A stretch of 64,000 bases of DNA from Heterotrichella gracilis (lineage: Eukaryota; Sar; Xanthophyceae; Tribonematales; Xanthonemataceae). Location: NCBI GenBank assembly GCA_032358255.1, contig JAULBX010031924.1, positions 101,481 through 165,480 of the forward strand. The letters are read 5' to 3'. The stretch's first letter is position 1. Each line of letters starts with the position of its first letter. Positions 12,201-22,934 of this stretch are shown piece by piece. The position numbers and the translations under genes are program-made. A model generated the notes under the pieces. It was not told the DNA's origin. It saw only the letters and a program-made list of their open reading frames with translations, and did not search any database.

Positions 12201-15200
12201 TGCAGGCGGCCCGCCCCAGCCACCCCCCGCGGTGGACCTGGCGCACCGCTCGGTGGTGATGAAGTGCCTGCTTTCGCTGTGCGAGGAAGGCCAGCTGCTG
12301 GTTGACCTGTTTGTAAACTACGACTGCGACCTGGAGGGGTCCAACCTGTTTGAGCGCATGGTCACGGCGCTGGTGCGCATCGCGCAGGGCGTGCCCACGG
12401 CGGACCCAGGCACGCAGCAGTACATCGATGAAGACAACCTGCGCTTTGAGGTGCGCTGCGGTCTTATATTATTATAATAATGATTAATGTTAATATTACT
12501 GTTGTTATTACTTGTATTTCAACATTCCAACAAGAAAGCCAGATCAGCTGTGAGGTGCGCTGCGGTGTGGCAGGGGGGAAGCATTGATGGTCCTGGTAGC
12601 AGGGGTGGATGGCGAGGCAGGACGGGGATAGCAATGCACGATGCGACAGGACAATACATAGAGTCCTGTTTGGATAATGCAGCTGGTTTGGAATATGCAG
12701 CCTAAGGAGAGCTCTCCTTGGCAGGGCACGGCGGTGTGTGTATGCTCATGTTTGCATGGTTCAATGGAGGTGCCGAGGTATGTACGTGTATGGTGGGGGG
12801 CTGATGCAGCCGCTGGCAATGCGCAGGCGCTCAAGTGCTCTGTGGCAATCCTCAAGTCGCTGCTGGATTGGTACTCGTGCCAGAGCGGGCAGGGGGACAA
12901 CATGGCGGCCATTGCGGAGACCAAGCTACCAGATGGTCCCAGCGTGCTGGATTTGTCGGGGGAGGCCAGCGCCCAGGTGATGAGCAACGAGAGCTCCAGC
13001 AATGACATGGAGGTGCACCAAGGTGAGCTCCATTGCCATGCGCAGGTGCATGGTTGCACTCGGAATGCTGTGGGCGCGCTGGGTGTGGAAGGTGGGGCTG
13101 ATGCCGCTAGGGGGGCTGCATGTCACTGAGGGTGCCAAGTCGTGGTTTGGAGCGATGGCCAAGTGCCCCGCCTGCTACTCGGCACCAGCCAGGCATCACC
13201 AGCTTGATGCATGCGTCACTACCATTACTAATGCATCGCCAGCCAGCCACCCCTCGGGCTGACATGGACAGCATGACCTCACTGCAGGGGCGTTGGCTAA
13301 TGTTTGACTGCGCACGTTCCCACCCGTGCATTGGTCATGGGCATGGCTTGGTCAGCGATTTGAGCTGCTGTGCGTGTGTGCAGAGCCCGACTCTCACGAT
13401 GCCCAGAAGCTCGAGACCTTCAAGGCCACCAAGAAGGTGTACCAGGAGGGCATCCAGATGTTCAACAAGAAGCCAAAGAAGGGAGTGGCATACATGCAAG
13501 AACAGGTGGGGCAGGATGCACAGCAGCTCCCATGTGCTGGCAGGGTGGGCACTTTCATGGTCCATGCCGTGTGGCTATCTTCCTGGTGACAGGGCCTCAC
13601 ATGCACTTTTTGCCGGCGCCTTTGAATAATGATACGGGGCGCAATTGCCTGACCACTGTTTACATCTGGAGTAACGTATCTTACCTGGGGCACCCTTGTA
13701 ACTATCAATGCAGCTGAAGCCCTGTCCATGGTTGCATCGGACTTGGGGAGTATGCATGCACCTGTCACTGTAACTCCTGCCTGACCCGCTGTGTGCTCCT
13801 GCAGGGTGTGCTGGGGCGCTCCGCTGAGGAGGTGGCCAAGTTCCTGCAGAAGACACAGGGCCTGCACAAGACCATGATCGGCGAGTACCTGGGCGAGCGC
13901 GAGGAGATGTGCCTTGCGGTCATGCACTGCTACGTGGACGCCATGGACTTCACCGAGGCCGACTTTGACGAGGCCATCCGCAAGTTCCTGTCTGGCTTCA
14001 GGCTGCCTGGCGAGGCCCAGAAGATCGATCGGCTCATGGAGAAGTTTGCCGAGCGCTACGTGAAGTGCAACGCGGAGTCGTTCAAGAGCGCCGACGTGGC
14101 GTACGTGCTGGCCTACTCGGTCATCATGCTCAACACCGACGCGCACAACCCCATGGTCAAGGTCAAGATGTCCAAGCAGGTAGGGGCGGGGCTGTGAGGG
14201 GGCGGCGCATGTTGGCACAGCATGCTGTGGAGGCAGTTGCATGTGTGTGCCTGTGGGGGTGCATGGCCAGGTGGTAATGGCTGCTGTGTGTGGTGGCAGG
14301 GGTGAAGCCCCAATGGGACTTCCAAGGCGCTAGTGATAGATAATCCACATGGCGTTTTGATAAAAGATTGAAGCCATTTATCCTTTTTAATACACTGATT
14401 TTACATTATTTTCGATTCAATTATTTTCAACAATAACGCAGATCAAGTTTGTGGAGCCCGGGTTTGCTCCCTGAATCTGAAAATAAATATATTTTGATAG
14501 GAAAAACCTAATTCCTGGATTGAATTACGAATGTTGTTCATTGCTCTTGCAAAAAAAAAAAAAAAAATCCACAAAGAAACTATGCACCAACCTGCTCCCT
14601 GCCTGTGCCCAGGACTTCTTGCGCAACAACCGCGGCATCAACGACGGCGGCGACCTGCCCGAGGAGTACATGAGCGCGCTGTACGACCGCATCGTGCACA
14701 ACGAGATCAAGATGAAGGACAGCCCCATGGACGGCGTGGCCATGCAGTCAACCAAGCAGGGCAGCCAGGGTTGGCTGGACACGGTCATGAACCTCATCCC
14801 GGGGCGCAAGCAGCAGGCATCCATGGAGCCCTCGGATGACGCCATCAGGCGCACGCACGACTTCCTCAGGTGCGCGGGTGGTGCGCTTGCTCTCAAGCAC
14901 TGAATTCAGCAATTTGCACCTGTGGCTCCTGGGTGCCAGCATGGTTGCATGCTTGCAACCATGCTGGGGACATGCAACGGCAGGGTTTGCTGGGCTCATG
15001 CATATTATTCTTAGCAAGTGATATGCCTGGTGGCCTGGGTGTGGTGCCAATGACGCACAAGAGCCTGCATCGCGCAACCATGTTGTAAAACTGACAAATC
15101 ACCTGGCGCCGTTTGTGACACTCTAAATGATCCCGGCTGCATGGTTAGAGTGCATGTACCTAACTGACTGCCGCGGCCACTTGTTGTGCAGGGAGCGGGC

Positions 15201-18200
15201 CAAGGGCGCCACCTTCTTCTCCGCCACAGACAGCGACACCATCCGGCCCATGCTGGACGTGGCCTGGGCCCCCATGCTGGGCGCATTCTCTGTGCTCTTT
15301 GAGGAGTACGAGGACCCCCAGGTACTGGAACTTTTTATTTTGCTGTTTAAAAGACAATTTGTGAATTTTTTCCTAAAATGGATGTTTTACTTACTCCCAA
15401 CGGTCTTGCGAGCCCGGGTTGGCTCCCTGAATGTGATTGTCAAATAAATTTTGTAGTGTTGCAATCTTACTTTGTTCACTGTTTCATATTTGGACCCCCA
15501 GGTGACCACCCTGTGCCTGACTGGCTTTGTCACCGCCATCCGCCTGACCTCGCTCATGGGCATGGGCATGTTCCGCAACACCTACGTCACCTCGCTGGCG
15601 CGCTTCACCATGCTGCACGCGCCCGCAAACATGCGCATGAAGAACGCGCGCGCCTTCAGGGCGCTGCTGCTGGTGGCGGAGATCAGCGGGAACCACCTAC
15701 ATGTGAGTAGCCGCAAGCATGCATGCCTCTGGGCAGTGCGGTTGTGGCCGGGTAGTGGAAGCATGATGGGGTTGCTGAGACGCTTTCTGTCATGTACTCT
15801 TTTGCACATATCCATATCCACAGCTACAACAGCAGCATCACTAGTCATAGTCTGCTGGGAAGCCTTGCAATGATGAAGGCTGCTTAGAATATATGACGGT
15901 GGATGAAATTCAAGCATGCTCATCAGTGCAGCATGCTTGAATTTCATTCACCGCAACAAAAAAGGGCAGGACGGGTTCACTTTCTCTCAATAGGCGCGTA
16001 GCACTTGGTCAGTGTGGCACCACACTGAGGTGCCTGCTTGCCCCCCGCAGGACAACTGGCTTGAGGTGCTGCGCTGCGTGTCGCGCTTCGAGCTGCTGCA
16101 GCAGCTGCACAGTGGCCTGCCTGGGGACGCCTTCCTGTTTGCACCCGACAGGGAGGAGCTGCAGGAGAAGGGCAAGCGTAAGGGGATACTCAAGCTGGGT
16201 AAAGGTAAACAGGCTCGTTGAGTGGTTGCGGTGTGGTGTGGCGTTCAGCGCTGGGAGGGTGGGCTGTTTGAGAGTGTTATCTGCTTCAGTGGAAGCAACA
16301 ATGCGCACCCTGTGATGGGCCCGAGGTCGCAACAGCCACATGTCATGCATGCTGGCCGATTCGCCGGGTTTTTGCCTTTGGTTTTATCAACTGCAGCAAA
16401 CTACCCTTTTATTTTATGTTTCTGTCACACGCGCGTGTGTGGGAGGTGCGCGGCCTCTCAAACCTCTGAACCCTGTGCCCCCCAGGGAGCAGCAACGGGC
16501 GCGCAGAGGGCGAGCGGGACGTGCTGCCGTCGCTGGGCGAGCCGGGCTTCTACCTGCAGCCGCGTGGCAAGGGCAAGGAGCACGACCACTTCCCCTCGCC
16601 GCCGCCCGAGGTGCTGAGCGAGATTGACTCCCAGGAGCTCAACCGCCTGTTTGTGCAGAGCGACAGGCTGGACAGCGAGGTGCGCATTCCTACTTCATTT
16701 TATTTTTGTTTAAACAGCTTTTGAAGCCAGGCGGGATGCCGGTACAATTACAATACAGTTGCATGCGTGCTCCAGAATGGATGCATCCATGCCGGTCATG
16801 CCGCCAGGCCAGGCGGACATCAGCAGCGTTAATATGGGCAGGCAGCAGCACCAAACAGCAACACCAAGCAGCAGCGTTCAGTGCCTGACAATGCAGGCAT
16901 TAGGCAAGGGGCGGTGCTCTTCAAGCCTTTGCCAGCTAATGGTGGCCTGCCAACTGCAAACATGGTGGCTGGTGCGCATATGATATCCTGACTGTTGCTG
17001 CGCATGCAGGCCATCGTTGAGTTTGTGCGCACGCTGTGCCAAGTGGCGGCTGAGGAGCTGAAGAGCCTGCAGTACCCGCGCGTGTACAGCCTGACCAAGA
17101 TTGTGGAGATTGCACACTTCAACATGAGCCGCATCAGGTATGGGCCGGTCTGCGGGCGGTTTTTGGGCAAGGGATTAGGGTTGCATTTATTTTTTCCCTT
17201 CAATTATTGGTACATTTTACTTTGGTAACATAATAATATCATTGAAAGCATTTGCAGTGAGCCGCTTGAAGCATGTGCACTGAGGGCACCGCGCTTCCAC
17301 AATTGGGTACATTTCCACTTTCTTAGCATAATGGTGACATTTAAAGCATTTGCACTGAGGCGCTTTATGTCTTCCGCCTTTCAGGCTTGTGTGGAGCCGC
17401 ATCTGGGCGGTGCTGTCGGACTTTTTCGTGGAGGTGGGTTGCCACAAGAACCTGCAGGTGGCCATGTACAGCGTGGACAGCCTGCGCCAGCTGGCGATGA
17501 AGTTCCTGGAGCGGGACGAGCTGTCCAACTACACCTTCCAGAACGACTTCCTCAAGCCCTTTGTGGTGGTCATGCGCCAGTCCAAGTCGGTGGAGATCAG
17601 GGACCTCATCATCAGGTGCGTGGGATGCGAAAAAGTGATATAAAGAACTGAAATTGCGCAAGGAAGAACATAAAAGATAGGCAAACATAGTTGATTACAG
17701 TATATTACAGTTGATTATATATAAAAAGAAACGAATGTACAATAGCCCTCATGCACAGTAAGATTGGGTGTCAGAGCCAGATGGAATGAAATCAGCGAAC
17801 ATCAATTACAGCAAAGCAGCCGTGGCATGACCACAGTGCATTGCACGTGACCAAGCGTTCGCGCGGCCTTCACCACGCTCTATATTCAGCGCCAAGCAGC
17901 TGACGTGCATGTACCCCTTCCCGTGCGTGCAGGTCGGTGTCTCAGATGGTGCTGGCGCGCGTGGCCAACATCCAGTCGGGCTGGAAATCCATGTTCATGG
18001 TCTTCACCACTGCCGCCAACGACGAAAGCCCCAACATCGTGCGCCTGGCGTTTGACACCATTGAGAAGATTGTGCGCCAGCACTTCAACCACATCACCGA
18101 GACCGAGACCACCATCTTCACGGACTGCGTCAACTGCCTCATCGCCTTCACCAACAACCCGCACAGCCTGGACGTGTCGCTCAACGCGATCGCCTTTTTG

Positions 18201-21200
18201 GGATTCTGCGCAACCAAGCTGGCTGAGGGAGACATAGGTGCGGGTGGAAACTAATTGGGGCCGCAAGGGGTGCATTAGTATAATGTGCAAAACAGGCAAG
18301 AATTGTTCGCCTCAGGGCGTGGCCATTTGATCAACATCGGTAGTGTGAGACTGCATGAAGTTGTAGTCTGCTTCACTGGGCTGCCTATGGCACTGGGGAG
18401 AGGCCAGATCAGCAGACAACCTTGCACAAGCGGCGCAATACAGGTCACCTGTCACAGTTCTCGTCATTTGCTGGTACAGTGCGATCAAGGTCTCCAATTG
18501 CGCATGGCGAACCGACCCCTGGTCCTGTGTGCTGTGCAGGGGATGTGGAGGAGCTGCCAGAGGGTGCTGCCGGGGAGATGCTGGCTGGGCGCTACCAGCT
18601 GCACATCAGGGCGTCAGGCAGCGAGGAGCTGGCGGAGACATCGGCGCGGGGCGAGGCCGAGGGGGGGGACCCTGACGCTAGCTCCACAGGGAGGGAGGAG
18701 GATGGGGGGTCGCCCAGCGCAGCAGTTGGGGGGGGCATCAGGTTCACCGACAAGGATGAGCACATGTACTTTTGGTTCCCGCTGCTGGCGGGGCTGTCGG
18801 AGCTCACCTTTGACCCACGGCCTGACATCAGGTGCGCAGGACGCTTAAGTGGAGATCGCCGCCTGACAGTACCTTGCGATGATGGCGCCAGATGTTGGCT
18901 TCATTTAGTGCCACCGTGGTCTCATGTCATCAGCAATCACATTTGGCCAGTGTAGCACATGACCTGGTCCCATAACTGCATGGTGCATTCCTGCATTTCT
19001 CAATTGCCACCCCCTGGTAGCGTTTTAGGCAAATTTAGTGGGGGCGTCACTTGCATGGTGCAACCCTGCATCCACGCGCTCACGCCAGGGTCCTTTGGTG
19101 CTGCAGGAAAGCCTCGTTGTCTGTCCTGTTCTTCACCCTGAAGGAGCACGGGCAGTCGTTTGAGCAGAAGTTCTGGATCCGCATCTTTGACTCGGTGCTG
19201 CTGCCCATCTTTGACCACGTGCGCGCCGAGGTGACCGACACAACCACATTCACCGATGACAAGCGCCGCGCGGAGGTGGACTCGTGGCTGTACGACACAG
19301 CCAAGCAGTGCCTGCAGGTAAGGGGTGGAGGGGCTGGGGGTGGGGGTTATAGCGCGAGACATGGTCATGAGTGCAAAAGCCATGCACATGTGGGGGGGCA
19401 TTGGTGGATGGGTATGGAAGGAGAAGGAACTGCCATTGTGTGAGCCAATGACATGGGGTGGAAAGTAGCTGGCATGTGCACAGTGCGTTTGGTTTGCCTG
19501 GCGGTGGCGGCATGTGCCTGGCAGATGCGTGACCGACCCTAAACCCTGACCCACTGTGGTGCAGAACATGGTGGACGTGGTTGTCCAGTTCTACAGCATC
19601 ATCAGCATGATGCTGCCGCGCATCCTTGACCTGCTGCTGGGGTTCATACGGCGCACGCACCAGAGCCTGGCGGCGGTGGGCGTGGCGGCGCTGGCGAGGC
19701 TGGTCAACGGGGCGGGGCCGCACTTCACGGAGCAGGTAGGGAAAATCTTCCTTGTGTCCTCTTTACCACAGGCAAGCACATTTCCCGGCCTTCAAGTCAG
19801 TATCATTCTTGCACAGCATAACTCAACATTGGGCAGGAGGCATGTGCTCCTTTTTGCTCTCCTCTTGTTGACGACAGGTGGGTAAACTGCATCACTCAAC
19901 CTGCATCACCTGTTGCTTGCCAGCGTAGAATCTTTTACCTTTCTTTTAATTTACTTGTTATTTCAATTATTTTACTTTTGTTCAGGTGTGGATGGATGTG
20001 ATGGCCACCATGCAGACTGCTGTTGCGGACACGCTGCCAGACATAGTGGGCCTGGTCAACAAGGAGCAGGGGCCAGAGGCGCACACAGAGGAGGAGCCAG
20101 CCAGCCCCTCATCGGCGTCGGGGCAGGATGGGTCGGAGAGGGCATGGTCGCTGGCCTACGGGGCGGGCTCGCGGCGGCTGGCAGAGGTAGGGTTTGCAGG
20201 GTTTTGTTTACCCTTTAGTGCGCTGTGGTGGCGCCTGGGTCACCAACCCCTGCCTAAGCAGCAGCTGCTGCTGGGTTGTACATGTATGTAGTTAGATTTT
20301 ATGTACGGGTAGTCACACAGGCAACCTGTCATTGTGCGGTTCCGTGCCTCTGTGAGCCCCTCCCTGGCTAGGCCTTGGCTAGGTACCTGTGTGGGTAGTT
20401 CAGCTGTCCATATGCATGTGGTGACGCCAACATTCCCTGGTGCGTGCGCAGGTGCGGTGCCGCGCCTCCGTGCAGCTGCTGCTTGTTCAGGCCTTTGGCG
20501 AGGTGTACACGCAGCACAACCGGCGGCTGAGCGGGCAGGCCATGGCGCACATGCTGGACACGCTGGTCATGGTGGCCAACCACGCGCGCAGCATCAACTC
20601 GGACTTCAACCTCAGGCAGCTGCTGCTCATGACGCAGCTGAACGACATGGTGGGTAACGGAGCGGTGGCAGGGGGGGAAGGGTAGCATCTGCATGTGGCG
20701 CAGGCCAGTGGCATGATGTGCACTGTCAGTGGACGTGTGGACCACAAACACTCGCTCTCTCCACACACCATTTCTTCCTCCCACCACCTTGCCCTCTGCA
20801 GCAAAATCGCCCTTTGCATTCCATTTGCCTACGCTCCCTTGATCAAGCACCTCCCTTCCGCCCCAGGTTGCCGGGGACCGCAACCTCAAAACCCTGAACC
20901 CTAAACCCTGCACCCCTCCCCAGGTTGCCGAGGACCGCATGCTCCCCGACCCGCCCCTGCTCAAGCTCGAGGTCGAGGCCACCACCGCCTACCTGTCCAT
21001 GCTGCAGCACCTCAACGCGCTGGGATCAGCAGACGTCAAGGGGCTGTGCGGGCTGGAGGAGCGCCTGGTGCAGCTGTGCATACAGAACCTGCAGCGCTTC
21101 GAGTCTGGCGGTGAGCGCGCGCGGGACGGAGGGCTGTGCTTGCATGAATGAAAATGAATTGCATTGATGAAAATAAGATGGCATTCATGAAAATGAATGC

Positions 21201-22039
21201 CTCAATTTGATGTAATGCCCATGCGCTCTCAAGGAACATTCCCCTGGGCATTGCACTGTGTCTCAGATCTTCAGTACTGGCATGGTGGTGTGTCAGATGC
21301 AGAAGATGTCACCAGTAGTGCACCTGGCTGACCCGTGAGCCTGACAGGTGCCCACACCCCTGGCGCACTAAAGTTTTCTAATCAATTTTCATATTATTGT
21401 TAATAATATACCTTGAACCCTCCACCTGTCCCTGTGCAGGCATGGCGCACTCCCAGAGCGGGCATGCAGAGTCCGGTGCGCTTGCGCCCCTCATCGTGGC
21501 CACGCTGCGGGTCATCTCCACCTTCTCCAACCAGCAGTTCAAGCACTACCTCAAGGTGTGTGTTGCTAGGGGAAGCCACCTGCCCCCTGCATTGTACCTG
21601 CCCCTGCATGGGGTTGATCCGAAATCTTCCCCTTGGATACCTAGTGATCCCAGCAGACTTGTGATGGTATTCTTGTTCATTGGTTTGAAATTTGTACTGT
21701 ACTGTCCTTCGGTCAGCCGGTGCGGGGGGATGTTGCAGTCCTGATATGGTTTGCTCAGGCATCAACATCACGCTGCCCCAGTCAACGTGTTTCGGCAAAC
21801 CTTTCACCTTGTCCCTTCCTCACCCAGCGCCCTGCGCCCTGGTATTATGGACAATGTGTATAATACCCATTGTTCCATATATTTATCCCTTTTTTTTTCC
21901 CCAGGAGTTCTTCCCCCTGCTCACCACGCTCATCAGCTGCGAGCACGCCCCGCCCCAGGTCACAAAGGCGCTCAGCGAGCTGTTCACGCAGCGCATAGGC
22001 CCGCTGGTGGCGGCTAACAGCAGCATTGCGCTATCGTAA
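9278..22039 (+). CDS. BIG: BIG-type ARF guanine-nucleotide exchange factor (Sec7 domain)
   Basis: Large brefeldin-A-inhibited-type exchange factor that loads GTP on ARF GTPases at the trans-Golgi/endosome. About 29 exons give roughly 1,880 residues, within the family range. Order: N-terminal DCB region (about 9547-11100); HUS region (about 11300-12450, with [20 protein letters not shown], matching the HUS box); Sec7 domain (about 13381-14700) with the catalytic-glutamate motif [17 protein letters not shown] and the second motif [18 protein letters not shown]; then HDS regions to the end, including WRMA-type segments such as [13 protein letters not shown]. It starts at ATG 9278 with a strong context (A at -3, G at +4); exon 1 ends at 9376, exactly 33 codons. 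Exon 4 begins at 10004, fixed by phase. Acidic low-complexity inserts lie near 9720-9900 and 18600-18740. Confidence 0.95.
12444..12566 (+). repeat. Donor-side ghost in a BIG intron with AT-rich filler
   Basis: The exon end and donor (TTTGAGGTGCGCTGCGGT, 12445-12462) recurs at 12548-12565 with one mismatch. The copies are separated by about 80 bases of ATT-rich sequence unlike the surrounding GC-rich DNA. Confidence 0.75.
14454..14480 (+). repeat. 27-bp element shared by two BIG introns (copy 1)
   Basis: This matches 15410-15436 at 25 of 27 positions around GAGCCCGGGTTTGCTCCCTG. Both copies sit in AT-rich introns and are followed by an AAATAAAT stretch. Confidence 0.7.
15312..15503 (+). repeat. 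BIG intron bounded by 12-bp direct repeats
   Basis: GGACCCCCAGGT occurs identically at 15312-15323 (exon end and donor) and 15492-15503 (acceptor and exon start). The intron is 15322-15501, and splicing restores DPQ-VTT. Such repeats at both junctions are expected when an intron arises by duplication or insertion at an AGGT site. Confidence 0.75.
15410..15436 (+). repeat. 27-bp element shared by two BIG introns (copy 2)
   Basis: Second copy of the 14454-14480 element, inside the 180-bp intron that is bounded by direct repeats. The core GAGCC...GGCTC can also fold on itself. Confidence 0.7.
15904..15946. repeat. Perfect 17-bp inverted repeat in a BIG intron
   Basis: TGAAATTCAAGCATGCT (15904-15920) is followed after nine bases by its exact reverse complement (15930-15946). 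With two mismatches the stem extends outward to about 24 bp (ACGGTGGA... against ...TTCACCG). Confidence 0.85.
17206..17362 (+). repeat. Imperfect direct repeat within a BIG intron
   Basis: 17206-17267 and 17305-17362 align, sharing TTGG-TACATTT, a CATAAT core and AAAGCATTTGCA(G/C)TGAG. The second copy abuts the true acceptor. Confidence 0.65.
20861..20940 (+). repeat. Acceptor-side ghost of a BIG exon with CCCTAAA filler
   Basis: CCCCAGGTTGCCGGGGACCG (20861-20880) copies the true acceptor and exon start CCCCAGGTTGCCGAGGACCG (20918-20937). Between them, 20888-20910 is CCCTGAACCCTAAACCCTG. This is the cleanest example of the pattern. Confidence 0.85.
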
Positions 22040-22934
22040 CCAGCAGCCATGCAGCTTGGGGGCTGTGCGGGGAAGCGGGGAGGCTGTGAGGCGCTAGAGA
22101 TGGCATTGTCAATGCTGCTGGAGGCGTGAGTAACACGAGCTGGCGCTGTTCAAATGGTTTTGCACCACAATACTGCAAGCTGCTGAGCACTGTGAACAGA
22201 TAAATGTGAGTCTGGGTACTGTGGGTTGAAGGACCAGCTGTAACAGATTATTATTTCATCAAAAGCGGAGAAATTGGTGCAAACTATGAAGGCCGAATGA
22301 TAACCATTCATCCCTTTGTTGGTAGACATCCGCTCCCAGGGAGCAGCGTACAACCAGGGCTTGAATCAGCGGTAATGTAACAGTTAGTTACTAGCAGGTT
22401 CAATTCCTAATCTTAAAAAGTAATCGAGTGTCAAATAAAGTGACAGTGTGGCGTTATTTGACACTCGTTTTACTGTGCTATGATAGATGCAGCCCAAAAA
22501 ATGCGGAGAAATATCTACAAACAGGAATGCACCAAATCACTACGTGTATGTTGCAGGTAAGACATAGCTATAGACACTAATAGCTGCTGCTGTTTACAAG
22601 CAGTGCCACTCAAGAGTGAGATGTGATAGTAATACTATTGTGCGCTGAGACTGAAAATATTAAAACGCACACAGCGGTACTATGTTTAGTCAGCCTGTCC
22701 GATCCAGTCTGACTCTTCATTTGGCTCTTGGAAAAACTCTCGATGTGATTTATAAATTTAATTACCTCTTTGAAGAAAGCTGAGACTGATTGGGACATGA
22801 GCGAGTACTAGCCTAGCACGGTCTAAGAGCCAATTGGACACAAGTGCAAGTACAGTTGTCCCAATGGGCCACGTGTTGAACATAAAATGCCAACCGTTGG
22901 CAAGTGTCTGATGCACAATGCAATCAGTGATGGG
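22040..22934. other. Convergent 3' region between BIG and the BTB gene
   Basis: AT-richer than its surroundings, with no supported exon. It holds the hairpin at 22425-22467 and presumably both 3' UTRs. Confidence 0.5.
22425..22467. repeat. 14-bp perfect inverted repeat between convergent genes
   Basis: CGAGTGTCAAATAA (22425-22438) pairs with TTATTTGACACTCG (22454-22467) across a 15-base loop. A hairpin in an intergenic 3' region could be a terminator-like or foldback element. Confidence 0.8.

Noticed and set aside
22380-22410. T-loop-like GGTTCAATTCC, possible tRNA
   Set aside because: The flanking bases do not pair as a T stem, and no matching D and anticodon arms were found.
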